Origin: DASWJQ01 sp964517315
Lineage (GTDB): Bacteria > Chloroflexota > Anaerolineae > Anaerolineales > E44-bin32
Length of the DNA stretch: 36,209 nucleotides
Direction of reading: 5' to 3'
Assembly: GCA_964517315.1 (NCBI GenBank)
Contig: CAZFCJ010000026.1
Coordinates: 1 to 36,209, forward strand
The position numbers and the translations under genes are program-made. Positions 1 to 9,500 of this stretch are shown piece by piece. Numbering within the stretch: the stretch's first letter is position 1; each line of letters opens with the position of its first letter. Under the pieces are notes generated by a model. The model made no database searches. It worked only from the letters and a program-made list of their open reading frames with translations, and was not told the origin of the DNA.

Positions 1-1060
1 AGCCCATCGTGCTCCAGAAGCCGACGCCCTCCGAGCTGCCGTCGGTGTCGTACAGGTCGGGCAGTCCGAGCGAGTGGCCGAACTCGTGGGCAAACAGTCC
101 GATGGTCTGGATCTGGTCGCAGGTGGTGGGATCGGCGATCGCGAAGGTTACTTCGGACTGGATGATGTAGGGGTCCACCTTTATGCCGTCGGCGGATACC
201 CCGCTCCCGGGCAGGCTGGTCGAATGCGGCCACAGCTCATCGCCGCTGGAGCCAGAGGCCCCGTCGTCCGTGTCGCAGCCGTCGTGGGGTCCGCCGCCGG
301 CGTAGATGATGCCCAGGGCGTCCACTGTCCCGTCGGTATCGTTGTCGAAGTTGGAGAAGTCGACGTCGGGGTCGGCGAGGCCGATCGCCTCCTCGACGAG
401 CTCATCGTCGCCGTCGGTGGCGCTGTCATAGTGGCCTTTCGTGTCAGACAGCTCATAGCACCCCAACACGGCGCCATCCAACTCCAAAGCGTCATCGGAG
501 ATTTCGACGAAGTAGTCGTCCAGATCTCCAGGGCCCGAGGCGTTGCCGCCAAAGAGATTGTCCTGCATGTCGTTCGAGTCGAACGTGCACTTCACGTCGG
601 AGAATTCGACCATGATGAAGAGCACGTCGGTGTCGGATCCCGCCCAATCCGGCGCCGAGTGGTGGGGGAAGTCGCCATGGGGTGGGGCCCCCTCTTCCAC
701 CCGCGCGGCGTCGATCACTTCATCGCTCGGGCGCAAGTGCCGTTCCTCGGGGGGCGCACCACGACCAGGCACGACGCTGGAGGGTACGAGGTGCCCCGAT
801 TCGTCTCGAACCGCGTAGACCCAGTATCCGGTATCGGAGTCCTTGATGACGGTGTAACCCGAAAGCGTTTCCCAGCCATGGGCGAATTCATCGCCCCACA
901 GCCGGAGCGCGATGAGGGTCCCGTCCGGCTGTTCAAAGGTTTGGACCACGGGGTAGGCCGGGCTGGCTTCGGCGGCGAAGACCCCCAGGATGATAAGGGC
1001 GCAGATACAAAGAAGGGCCGCATACGCTATACGGCCCAAGCCCGTTGATATTTTGGACAT
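1..1060 (-). CDS. M6-family metalloprotease (immune inhibitor A-like), C-terminus beyond window
   Basis: Secreted zinc metalloprotease that should degrade extracellular protein. The minus strand reads open from an ATG at 1060 to the window edge (353 codons). It starts with a signal peptide (basic start MSKISTGLGR, then a hydrophobic stretch ending near AEA). A propeptide-like region typical of M6 proteins follows (PDGTLIALRLWGDEFAHGWE, then GYTVIKDSDTGYWVYA). The zinc motif HEFGHSLGLPD lies at residues 325-335 (nt 56-88), followed by LYDTDGSSEGVGFWSTMG. This matches the M6 pattern HExxHxxGxxD. A strong Shine-Dalgarno (GAGGAGG) ends about 5-6 nt before the ATG and overlaps the stop region of the upstream lipoprotein gene, so the two genes are probably co-transcribed. 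The protein is truncated only by the window. The M6 assignment is firm; the substrate is unknown. Confidence 0.9.
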   Translation of the reverse strand, partial: MSKISTGLGRIAYAALLCICALIILGVFAAEASPAYPVVQTFEQPDGTLIALRLWGDEFAHGWETLSGYTVIKDSDTGYWVYAVRDESGHLVPSSVVPGRGAPPEERHLRPSDEVIDAARVEEGAPPHGDFPHHSAPDWAGSDTDVLFIMVEFSDVKCTFDSNDMQDNLFGGNASGPGDLDDYFVEISDDALELDGAVLGCYELSDTKGHYDSATDGDDELVEEAIGLADPDVDFSNFDNDTDGTVDALGIIYAGGGPHDGCDTDDGASGSSGDELWPHSTSLPGSGVSADGIKVDPYIIQSEVTFAIADPTTCDQIQTIGLFAHEFGHSLGLPDLYDTDGSSEGVGFWSTMG

Positions 1061-1071
1061 CGAGTTCCTCC

Positions 1072-1623
1072 TCATTGCTGAGGTAGATCCGGCTCCACCC
1101 GCAGGGTGAAGCTACCGTCGTCGATTCTCTCAGCGATCAGCACATGGCCAAATGCCTCCTTTCGCTTGGCCTTGATGAGCAGTTCCCGCAGCATGTTGCC
1201 GCTGAATGTGTACTTGAGCTTCTGGGTTTCGCCGTTCGAACGGACCAGCAGCAGCGCCGAGTTCGGGCAATCGTGGCAGTCGGGTCCGGGTCCATGCGCC
1301 TCGACCAGCAGGATCTCGACCTCAGTGCCGGCGATGGAGACCACATCGCCCGGAACCATCTCTACCGCCTGGTTGAGTTCGATCGACGAGGCCGATCCCC
1401 ACTGCACCTGCCGGGTGGGGGTCTCGCTCGGTTCAAATTCTGTGGGCCTGGAGCCAGGGCGATTCACGCTTGCAGGTTTGGTAACGGTCGGTTCTTCTGC
1501 GGAGTTCGCGGGCGTGGGATCTACAGCTGAAGGCTCGGCCTGGGGAAGCTCGGCGCCGGGGCTGCAGGCCGCGGTCAAGAGCGCAAGGGTTGTGCACAGG
1601 AAAGTCCATTTCAGAATGCTCAC
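1072..1623 (-). CDS. Predicted lipoprotein of unknown function
   Basis: A 183-residue exported lipoprotein. From a GTG at 1623 it reads VSILKWTFLCTTLALLTAAC, a short signal peptide with lipobox LTAAC, so Cys20 should be lipidated. A Pro/Thr/Glu-rich linker follows. The C-terminal half (from about residue 80) is a folded domain with GDVVSIAGTEVEILLVEAHG, a CHDC motif and SNGETQKLKYTFSGN. I do not recognise the family. A longer open frame extends upstream to 1848, but it adds a basic, low-quality stretch. The GGAGGTG sequence about 11 nt before the GTG supports the shorter start. The stop lies 11 bp before the M6 protease start, which suggests an operon and perhaps an accessory role to that protease (inference). 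Confidence 0.72.
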   Translation of the reverse strand: MSILKWTFLCTTLALLTAACSPGAELPQAEPSAVDPTPANSAEEPTVTKPASVNRPGSRPTEFEPSETPTRQVQWGSASSIELNQAVEMVPGDVVSIAGTEVEILLVEAHGPGPDCHDCPNSALLLVRSNGETQKLKYTFSGNMLRELLIKAKRKEAFGHVLIAERIDDGSFTLRVEPDLPQQ

Positions 1624-2361
1624 GAATTTCGGAACACCTCCGCTGCCCCGGTGAGAACCTCGGTCTGGGCGCAACGAGACCGCGGAGCCATAAGGCCCTG
1701 TAAGCCCACGAGTTCTGCGGGATATGGTCTGCCTGCATGACATCTGGAGAGGATCAGCCTGACGGCTAAGGGTTGCTGAACGGGTAAGTCGGGCATACTT
1801 TCCGACCGGGAACAGCATGCCTGTTCCTGTCAGTTCGGGTGATCCCATTCCGTAGAAGAACCGGATGTGTTGAGCCTTCTCTTGATCCGTTTACAAAGCC
1901 TGGAGTTACGATGGGGGAAAGAGTGTTCCGGCCCGCCTAACCTAGCATCAAGGCCGCCTCATTTCAATCCAGGCTTGTAGTACTATGGTCCCTATAGGTG
2001 GCCCCCGCCCCGCTGTCCCCATTCAGCAGAGGGTTCGTAAAGAGGTAAACGGCGGATTCCGCCTGAGGCGGTCCAGGAAAGAGGCGGATCGAAGTCCATG
2101 CCGGTGAGTGCGGAGTGAGAGCGGCGTGCGATAAAGAGGACCACAATCTCAATCATGATCTGACCCGGAATCGCTCCTTCCGAATACAGATGCCGGGACG
2201 GGGGAGGAGCGCCTCTGCAGCCAGCGATCAATTTGTGCTCATGTGTCTGTCCCTCATTCGCCGCGCCCGACTGGGAGGCGTTGGAAGGGAGGTGAGAATC
2301 GCACGAGCTGATCTCATTGAAATCTGACTTCGTGGTTGAACCTCACAAGAGAGGGAGAATG
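1624..2361. other. Divergent intergenic region, no gene recognised
   Basis: About 740 bp between the minus-strand lipoprotein and the plus-strand LVIVD gene. Short open frames here have unconvincing composition and no good ribosome-binding sites. I see only a weak 5-bp stem (CCGCC-TGA-GGCGG, 2059-2071). The region must hold promoters for both directions, but I could not pick convincing -35/-10 pairs. No structured RNA is recognised. Confidence 0.4.
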
Positions 2362-4272
2362 ATGAAAAGGAAATCTGTTGTCTTTACCCTGTTGCTCATC
2401 GTTGCACTGGTGCTGGCAACGCCTGCGGCCGCCGACCACGGGCCGGATGACGGAGTTCCCGATGGGGATCACGGGAAGGGAGATTTCACCCGCCCCGATC
2501 CTGCATCGAGCTTGCTTGAACACGATAATGAGACCTCCGATGTCGTCAGTGACGGCCCATTTGCGGATGTGATCAAGAATCTGGCAGCGGTTGGTCGCGG
2601 TGAGCGGCTCGTGCCGGATGCCACTACGGATGTCTGGTCACTGGGTGGCTATGCCTACACCGGCACATTCCAAAGTCCCTGCGGCGGCGAGCCCGGCGCT
2701 GGCATCCATATTTGGGATGTACACAACCCCAACAAGGTGTCCATGGCAGGCTTTATCCCCTCACCTGAGGGAAGCCGCTCCAACGACGTCAAGGTCGCGA
2801 GTATGAACAGCGGCGACATCCTTGTGCATTCGAATGAGTCGTGCGCTGGAGGCCCTGGCGGCTTCGAAATTTATGACGTCGAAGATCCGCAAGATCCTCA
2901 GCACCTGGCCTCAGTTCGCATTGACGAATTGGCGGAGATCACCCCGTTCTTCTTCGCTCCGGGAGTCCTCGAGGATGTCGGGGTCCACAACCTCTTCTTG
3001 TTCACGCAGGGTGAGCAGGATTTTGTGGCGGTGGTCGCCGAGACCGCGTTCGACAACTTCATGATCTTTGAGATCACGGATCCCACGGATCCGATCATGG
3101 TGTCGGCCTGGGGGGCGGAGGAGATCTTCGACCCAGGCGTCGGAGACCTGACCCTGGCTGATGATCCGACGGGAAGCCGAACTTTGGAGGCCCTTTTGGA
3201 TCTTTTCGACGGGTTTGGAGCCTCGCGCAACAAGTTCCTCCATGACATCACGGTCAATGCTGATGGCACAAGAGCCTACCTAAGCAACTGGGATGCAGGC
3301 TTGGTGCTGATGGACATCAGCGATCCGACGGACCCCACCGTTGTATCCATCGCTTTGGCTCCGGAGGAAGGGTCATTGGACGGTGAGGTCAACAGCCACG
3401 CCGCCTGGCCCAGCGAGGACGGATCCATCGTCGTTGAGACGGAAGAGGATTTCTCTGTCTTTGCCGGCGAGCAGCCTTTAGGCGGTTTCACCTTCCAGGA
3501 TCGCGCGACCAATACGATCCCCGGGGTCGGCATAAGCACGAACGCCGGCACGGACTTTGAGAACAATCCCGGAAACAACGTGACGATCACGACCGAACCC
3601 ACAGTCGTCGTTAACAGTGGGCCGCTTGCTTCCAACGTGTACGACGCCAACGAGGGATTCGGCAACCAACCAAAATTGGCGGATACGGGCCCCGTGACCG
3701 GCGATGCGGTGTGGGTGGGCGAAGCCTGCAACCCCTTGTCCGAAGATCTGACAGGAAAGATCGCGATTGCCAGACGCGGCACCTGCTTCTTCGGTGACAA
3801 GCTGGCGAACGCCGCGGCTCAGGGCGCGATCGCGATCGTCATCGCCAACAACGTTCCAGATTCGGTTTGGAGCGGAGTACGAGTGTGGGACTACTCCGAT
3901 CCGGCCAATCCGAAACTGGCCTCGACCTTCAATACGGTCTGCAGCGCAAATCCTATGGATGCGAGTTGCGATGAGCGCGGAACCTACTCGGTGCACAATG
4001 TGATCGTGGAGAGCCAGGGCAACAAGACGTTCGCCTACCTCTCCTGGTACTCCGATGGTGTGTTGATCCTCGACGTAACGGATCCTTACCATCCGGTCGA
4101 AATCGCCCGCTTCCATCGCGAGGGGGCCGATTTCGAGGCGGAGAACGGCGGCATCCAGGACGTATGGGGCGTCTACAAAGAAACCAACGCGCCCTGGATC
4201 TACGGCTCCGACCGCAACGGCGGGCTCTACGTCTTCAAGGAGCTCGGCCAGGGAACTGAGGGGAAACGCTGA
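2362..4272 (+). CDS. Secreted LVIVD-repeat protein with inserted PA domain
   Basis: A 636-residue exported protein. The signal peptide (MKRKSVVFTLLLIVALVLAT, then PAAA) precedes a Gly/Asp-rich mature start. LVIVD-type repeats recur: GIHIWDVHNPNK, GFEIYDVEDPQDP, NFMIFEITDPTDP, GLVLMDISDPTDP, GVRVWDYSDPANP and GVLILDVTDPYHP. Such repeats build a beta-propeller-like surface protein. Between repeats four and five lies a protease-associated (PA) domain, about residues 419-500, with GKIAIARRGTCFFGDKLANA and GAIAIVIANN. PA domains usually mediate substrate or protein contacts. No catalytic motif is visible. Two ATGs are adjacent (2359, 2362); the GAGGGAG at 2351-2357 is better spaced for 2362. An upstream in-frame start at 2317 lacks a ribosome-binding site. 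It heads the run of plus-strand secreted genes. Confidence 0.85.
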   Translation: MKRKSVVFTLLLIVALVLATPAAADHGPDDGVPDGDHGKGDFTRPDPASSLLEHDNETSDVVSDGPFADVIKNLAAVGRGERLVPDATTDVWSLGGYAYTGTFQSPCGGEPGAGIHIWDVHNPNKVSMAGFIPSPEGSRSNDVKVASMNSGDILVHSNESCAGGPGGFEIYDVEDPQDPQHLASVRIDELAEITPFFFAPGVLEDVGVHNLFLFTQGEQDFVAVVAETAFDNFMIFEITDPTDPIMVSAWGAEEIFDPGVGDLTLADDPTGSRTLEALLDLFDGFGASRNKFLHDITVNADGTRAYLSNWDAGLVLMDISDPTDPTVVSIALAPEEGSLDGEVNSHAAWPSEDGSIVVETEEDFSVFAGEQPLGGFTFQDRATNTIPGVGISTNAGTDFENNPGNNVTITTEPTVVVNSGPLASNVYDANEGFGNQPKLADTGPVTGDAVWVGEACNPLSEDLTGKIAIARRGTCFFGDKLANAAAQGAIAIVIANNVPDSVWSGVRVWDYSDPANPKLASTFNTVCSANPMDASCDERGTYSVHNVIVESQGNKTFAYLSWYSDGVLILDVTDPYHPVEIARFHREGADFEAENGGIQDVWGVYKETNAPWIYGSDRNGGLYVFKELGQGTEGKR

Positions 4273-4303
4273 TAAGACAGAAGTCCGCAGCGTAGGGGGC
4301 AGC

Positions 4304-4343
4304 GAGAGCTTCCCGGAAGCCGCTCGGCTTCCGGGAAGCTCTC
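4304..4343 (+). terminator. Long palindrome after the LVIVD gene (CTTCCGGGAAG family)
   Basis: Perfect inverted repeat: arms GAGAGCTTCCCGGAAGCCG (4304-4322) and its complement (4325-4343), separated by 2 nt. In RNA this gives an 18-bp stem with a 4-nt loop. It begins 31 bp after the LVIVD stop. There is no T-tract, so a rho-independent terminator role is uncertain. It belongs to a family of four related palindromes in this window (see 6421, 12878, 15572). Confidence 0.6.
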
Positions 4344-4588
4344 CTCATCGAGGCTCGCGCCGGCCAGCTTGGATCTGTTGTATGATGGGAGTGAAGGCAA
4401 CGCGCAAGGCCTCATTTTCCTCGAGCCGGAGGGACGAAGGTGACCGCTGGAGAACACCCTCGTTGCAACCTGAACATGTTCAAGTCCATATGTGAAGTGT
4501 CCGCGTGGTGACGGCGGTACCCGCCGCGGCGTGCGGCCGTCGGGCCTCACTGGCCTGAATTCGATTCCACGATCCAAAGGAGAATGAA
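4344..4588 (+). promoter_or_regulatory. Leader region of the first nuclease gene, with 12-bp palindrome
   Basis: This spacer should carry the promoter of the nuclease gene. A TATGAT hexamer at 4381-4386 could be a -10 element, but no good -35 lies 16-18 nt upstream. A perfect palindrome TGAACATGTTCA occupies 4471-4482 and could be an operator. The ribosome-binding site AAAGGAGA lies just before the ATG at 4589. The functional calls are weak. Confidence 0.25.
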
Positions 4589-6403
4589 ATGACTGAGCGT
4601 TCCCGGTGGCACGGATTTGTGACTATGCTGGCGTTGGTGGCGTTGGCGTTGGCAACATTTCACATCACCCCGCCGGCCCAGGCCAGCGGCCATCTGACGC
4701 CGATCTATGATATCCAAGGCACGGATCACATCTCGCCGTTTGTGGGTGAGACCGTGACCACGACAGGCGTGGTGACGGCCCATGTCTCCACAGGTTACTA
4801 CGTGCAGGACCCCGTTGGTGACGGCGATCCAGCTACTTCGGATGGCATGTTTGTCTTCAAGTTCGGCAGCAAGCCCGCCGTGGGCGACCTCGTCGAGCTG
4901 ACGGATACGGTCGAGGAGTTCATCCCGGGGGGACCGGGCACGGGTAATCTGTCGATCACGGAATTCGGATTCCCTATCACGACCGTGCTTTCGAGCGGAA
5001 ACGAGCTGCCGGCGCCCAGCGAAGTGTTCGATCTCCCCAACACGGATATCATCGCCGCCATGGATTTTTGGGAGGCGCGCGAGGGCATGCTCGTCTCGGT
5101 GCGCAACGCGCCGATCGTCGGTCCGACCTCCCGCTTCGGCGAATTCGCGCTGGTGACCGAGGATGATGCCAGGCCGGGGTCAGGCTTCTTCCCCCAGAAC
5201 CAGCAGATCCTGATCCAGAGCCTGGGCCCGAATCAGGTGGACTACAACCCCGAGCGCATATTGATCGACGACGCCTCCCTGGATGAGGCCATACAGGTCC
5301 AGCCCGGCGATCGGATGCGCAGCCTGGTCGGCGTGGTGGACTACAGCTTCGGCAACTACAAACTTCAGCCGATCAGCTTTGATGTTAAGACTCACAGGCT
5401 GCCGAATGTTCCCGCAAGCCAGCGCGAGGGTCCTCCTGGCAACCTGACGGTCGCTACCTTCAACGTCGCCAATCTCTTCGATCTGGTGGACACGCCAGGT
5501 AAGGACGACATAGGTACGGGTGGCGCCGAGAACGAATCCGAGTTGGACCTGCAGCTCTCCAAGCTGGTGTTGTCAATAGAGGTCGAGCTGGAGCTGCCGG
5601 CGATCATCGTGCTGCAGGAGATCGAGAACGAGACGATCGCCCAGGAGCTCGGCGATCGGGTCAACGCCTCGGCCGGCACAAACTACGTCGCGCGGTCGTT
5701 CGAGACCAGCGACGGCCGCGGCATCGAGCCCGGGTTCCTGTACGACGCCGATCGGGTGACGTTGCTGGAATCGTTCCAGCTCTCCGGTTCGGATGTCGAA
5801 GCGGCCTTCGGGCCCGGCAGCGCCAGCCCCGGACGCGAGCCGATCTACGGTCTCTTCGATGTGAACGGTGAGCAGCTGCACATCGTAGGCAACCACTTCA
5901 AGAGCAAGGGCGGTGACGATCCCATTTTCGGTCAGGACAGCCTGGCCGGGGACCCCTTCACGCGGATCACTGAAGAGCAGCGCAAGCTGCAGGCCCAGGT
6001 CGTGCGCGACTTTGTAAACGGGTTGTTCGCCTCCGATCCGGACGCCATGGTTATGGTGGCCGGGGACCTGAACGATTTCCAGTTCGGCGAGCCGGGCGAG
6101 GGCAGCGACCATCCGCTCGCGATCCTTGAAGGCTCAGGGAGCGAGGTGCCGCTTCACAACTTGATCGACGATGAAGAGGCCCCCGCACGCTACACCTTCA
6201 TCTTCGACGGCCAGAGCCAGGTGCTCGACCACATCCTGCTCAGCCCTTCACTTGTGGACCTGCTGGTGGCCTCGGACATCCTGCACTTCAACGCAGCCTT
6301 CCCGGCCGCCTTGAGCGAGGAACCCGGGACGCCGCTGCGGGCCTCGGATCACGACGTGCTCGAAGCGCGCTTTGACTTCGACGGCCCGGGCGGTGGCGGC
6401 TAG
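4589..6403 (+). CDS. Extracellular ExeM/NucH-like nuclease (EEP superfamily)
   Basis: Predicted secreted DNase of the endonuclease/exonuclease/phosphatase fold, 604 residues. A signal peptide ends near AQASG (residue about 34). Residues about 38-140 form an OB-fold-like region typical of ExeM/NucH proteins (IYDIQGTDHISPFVGETVTT, then GVVTAHVSTGYYVQDP). The catalytic EEP domain covers about 282-600. It has TVATFNVANLFD (about 285), the metal-ligand glutamate in LQEIENE (about 343), GNHFKSKGGDD (about 433), GDLNDF (about 491) and ASDHDVLEARF (about 586). All expected active-site motifs are present. Cysteine is rare, unlike in the second nuclease at 13133. The start has AAAGGAGA a few bases upstream. 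Its place among secreted proteases suggests a role in extracellular DNA breakdown for nutrients. Confidence 0.9.
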   Translation: MTERSRWHGFVTMLALVALALATFHITPPAQASGHLTPIYDIQGTDHISPFVGETVTTTGVVTAHVSTGYYVQDPVGDGDPATSDGMFVFKFGSKPAVGDLVELTDTVEEFIPGGPGTGNLSITEFGFPITTVLSSGNELPAPSEVFDLPNTDIIAAMDFWEAREGMLVSVRNAPIVGPTSRFGEFALVTEDDARPGSGFFPQNQQILIQSLGPNQVDYNPERILIDDASLDEAIQVQPGDRMRSLVGVVDYSFGNYKLQPISFDVKTHRLPNVPASQREGPPGNLTVATFNVANLFDLVDTPGKDDIGTGGAENESELDLQLSKLVLSIEVELELPAIIVLQEIENETIAQELGDRVNASAGTNYVARSFETSDGRGIEPGFLYDADRVTLLESFQLSGSDVEAAFGPGSASPGREPIYGLFDVNGEQLHIVGNHFKSKGGDDPIFGQDSLAGDPFTRITEEQRKLQAQVVRDFVNGLFASDPDAMVMVAGDLNDFQFGEPGEGSDHPLAILEGSGSEVPLHNLIDDEEAPARYTFIFDGQSQVLDHILLSPSLVDLLVASDILHFNAAFPAALSEEPGTPLRASDHDVLEARFDFDGPGGGG

Positions 6404-6420
6404 CGATTAAGATCTCACGA

Positions 6421-6455
6421 AGCTTCCGGGAAGCCCATTGGGCTTCCCGGAAGCT
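6421..6455 (+). terminator. Long palindrome after the first nuclease gene (CTTCCGGGAAG family)
   Basis: Arms AGCTTCCGGGAAGCCCA (6421-6437) and TGGGCTTCCCGGAAGCT (6439-6455), perfect, with one central base. It starts 17 bp after the nuclease stop. The GTTACG that follows has no clear T-run. It shares the CTTCCGGGAAG core with the palindromes at 4304, 12878 and 15572. Confidence 0.6.
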
Positions 6456-6484
6456 GTTACGTGGAAGGACAGCCGTACGGGGAT

Positions 6485-6570
6485 TTCCAATTGTGAATTG
6501 GAATGTCCAGAGGAGGTGAACCAAGGGTACTCCGTAAAATTTGAACTTGTCCTCGTTCCGAATTGGAATG
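6485..6570 (+). promoter_or_regulatory. Inverted and direct repeats upstream of the subtilase
   Basis: TTCCAATT-GTG-AATTGGAA (6485-6503) is a perfect 8-bp inverted repeat. Its right half, GAATTGGAATG (6495-6505), recurs exactly at 6560-6570 inside a second, imperfect inverted repeat TTCC-GAATT-GGAA. Two similar dyads 60-65 bp apart, AT-rich in a GC-rich background and just upstream of the subtilase start, look like paired operator sites. No regulator is known. Confidence 0.35.
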
Positions 6571-6594
6571 ATCTTTTCTTTGGAGGGAGAAGCG

Positions 6595-9500
6595 ATGAAA
6601 CACAAGTTACTCAATCTTGTGGCGATCCTGGCTCTGCTCGGAGGTTTGATGGGCAGCGTCCCGGTCGCATTGGCTCAAGATGACGGTCCACCAAGTGTGC
6701 CGGACGAAGCGCTGGCGGAAATCTTCGGGATCAAGACCGAGACCACGACCTATATCGTGCAGCTGGTCGGCGATCCCGTCGTCACGTATGAAGGCGACAT
6801 CCAAGGTCTGCCGGCCACAAAACCTGGTCGAGGAGAGAAGATCAACCCGAACAGCGGCCCCGTGCGGCGCTACGTCAGTTACCTGGAGGGCCAGCACGCC
6901 GAGGTTTTGAACGCGACCGGCGCGGTCGAGAAGCTGTACAACTACGTCTACAGCTTCAACGGGTACGCGGCGGTGCTGACCATGGATCAGGCCATCGCCA
7001 CCGTCAAAAACCCCAACGTACAGATGATCTGGCCCGACGCGGCGCGCTTTCCGGATACCGACAACAGTCCGGACTTCCTGGGCTTGACGGCTGAGGGCGG
7101 GCTATGGGATCAGCTTGGCGGCCAGGGCAGCGCGGGCGAGGACGTGATCATCGGCGTCATCGACACCGGCATCTGGCCTGAGCATCCGAGCTTCTCCGAT
7201 CAGGATGACAACGTAGATCGGCCCGGCAACAGCGGCAAGCTAAGCTTGGTTTACGGGCCGCCGCCTTCGGATTGGTTCGGCGAATGTGTCTCCGGCGAGC
7301 AATTCTCGCAGGACGACTGTAACAACAAGCTGATCGGCGCCCGCTTCTATCGGCTGGGCGCAGGGGCTGCGACGGTGATCCCTGAGGATTACCTCTCGCC
7401 GCGCGACAAGGACGGCCACGGCACCCACACCGCCAGCACGGCCGGCGGAAATGCCGGTGTCGGCGCGGAGATCTTCGGCATCGACCGCGGCGTCGTGAGC
7501 GGCATCGCTCCACGGGCGCGCATCGCGGCCTACAAGGTCTGCTGGAACAATATCGGCTGCTTCTTGTCCGATATTGTCAATTCCATCGACGATGCCGTTG
7601 CAGACGGGGTGGATGTGATCAACTACTCGATCGGCGGGGGACCCTCCCTTCTCGGCCCGGACGATGTCGCTTTCCTGTTCGCGGCCGATGCCGGCGTGTA
7701 CGTGGCCACTTCGGCTGGCAATGCGGGGCCCGGTCCTGATACGGTCGGCGGTCCGGCTTCGGTGCCGTGGATCACGGCCGTCGGCGCCAGCACGCAGAAT
7801 AGGACCTTCCAGGGTTCGGTGGAACTCGGCAGCGGGGCTGAGTTCTTCGGCGCTTCGATTACCGCCGGTACGGATGTATTGTCATTGGTGGATGCGGAAG
7901 ATGCCGGTGATGAACTCTGTCATGTCGGAGCGCTGGATCCCGGCGTTGTCGAGGGCAACATCGTGCTATGCCTGCGCGGTGAGATCGCTCGCGTGGACAA
8001 GAGCCGTGCGGTGTTCGAAGCCGGCGGTGCCGGCTTGGTGCTGTACAACGCCAGCGACGCGCAGTCGCAGATCACGGACAACCACTGGGTGCCGGCGGTG
8101 CACATCAACAACACCGACGGGCAAGCGGTCAAAACCTACATCGACGGCGCGGGCGCAAGCGCGACGGCTCAAATCCATGGCGGTGAGAAAGTGACCATCG
8201 ACGCACCATGGATGGCGGCCTTCTCGTCGCGCGGCCCGAACGGCATCGCGCCGGATATCATCAAGCCGGACGTCACCGCCCCCGGGGTCAACATCCTGGC
8301 CGGGGCGGCGCCCGATCCATTTCTGGGCGCCCCTGATCAGCTGTTCCAGGCCATCAGCGGGACCTCGATGTCGAGCCCGCACGTGGCCGGAACGTTCGCA
8401 CTGCTCAAGCAGGCGCATCCCGGCTGGAGTGCAGCCGCGGCCAAGTCGGCCCTCATGACCACTGCCAGTCAGGACGTCAAGAAGGAAGACGGGTCCACGC
8501 CCGCCGATCCCTTCGACATTGGCGGTGGCCACATCGCGCCCAACTCGGCGGTGGATCCGGGGCTGATCTACGATGCAGGATTCCTCGACTACCTCGGATT
8601 CCTGTGCGAGGCCGCGCCGGAGGCCTTCGCCGATCCGACTGCAACTTGTGGGTTCCTTGAGTCGATCGACATCCCGACGCAGGCCAGCAATCTAAACTTG
8701 GCTTCGATCGGCGTTGCCGAGCTGGCCGGGTTCGAGACCCTGCAGCGCACGGTGACCAGCGTCACGCCGGGGACGGCGACCTACAATGTCTCCGTCGACG
8801 CGCCGCCGGGGATCGACGTCGCCGTAAGCCCCTCGTCGCTCACCCTCAGTGAGGGGGAATCGGCTACCTACGAGGTGACCTTCACGACGCTGTCCGGGGC
8901 TTCCATTGGTGAATGGAGCTTCGGCTCGCTCTCTTGGAGCGACGGTTCGCACGATGTGCGCAGCCCGATCGCGGTGAAGCCGGTGGCGCTCGCCGCGCCG
9001 GATGAGGTCATGGGCGAGGGGACGGACGGCTCTCTCAGCTATGACGTCACCTTCGGCTACTCGGGCGACTTCGCCGCCGAGCCGCACGGCCTGATCCCCG
9101 CGGTAACAGAGGCGGCGACGGTCGACGATGATCCGAATAACAACATCAACGACGCGCTGGCCACCTGTGACTTCGGCTCGTTCCCGTTCCAATGCACGGG
9201 GATCACCTGGCACGCGGTGCCCGCTCCGGTAGGGACTCAGTACCTACGGATCTCCCTGTTCGACGATTACACGGATGGTCAGGATGACCTTGATCTGTAC
9301 GTGTTTGAGTCGGACTTCGACTTCGTTGGTGCGAGTACTACACCGACGAGCGAGGAGGAGGTAAATATCCCATCCCCCGTCGATACACTTTACCTTGTCG
9401 CCGTGCACGGTTGGCAGACGGACGGGGCTGACGCCAATTACACTTTCTTCAACTGGCCGCTGGGCGCAGCCGACGAGGGTAATATGACCGTGACAGCGCC

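Noticed and set aside
74..1048. A 324-codon plus-strand open frame at the left end
   Set aside because: The minus strand encodes an M6 protease with HEFGHSLGLPD and a strong ribosome-binding site; the plus frame is its shadow.
4471..4482. TGAACATGTTCA as a Gram-positive-type SOS box
   Set aside because: The SOS box needs GAAC and GTTC separated by four bases; here there are two. Kept only as an unassigned palindrome.
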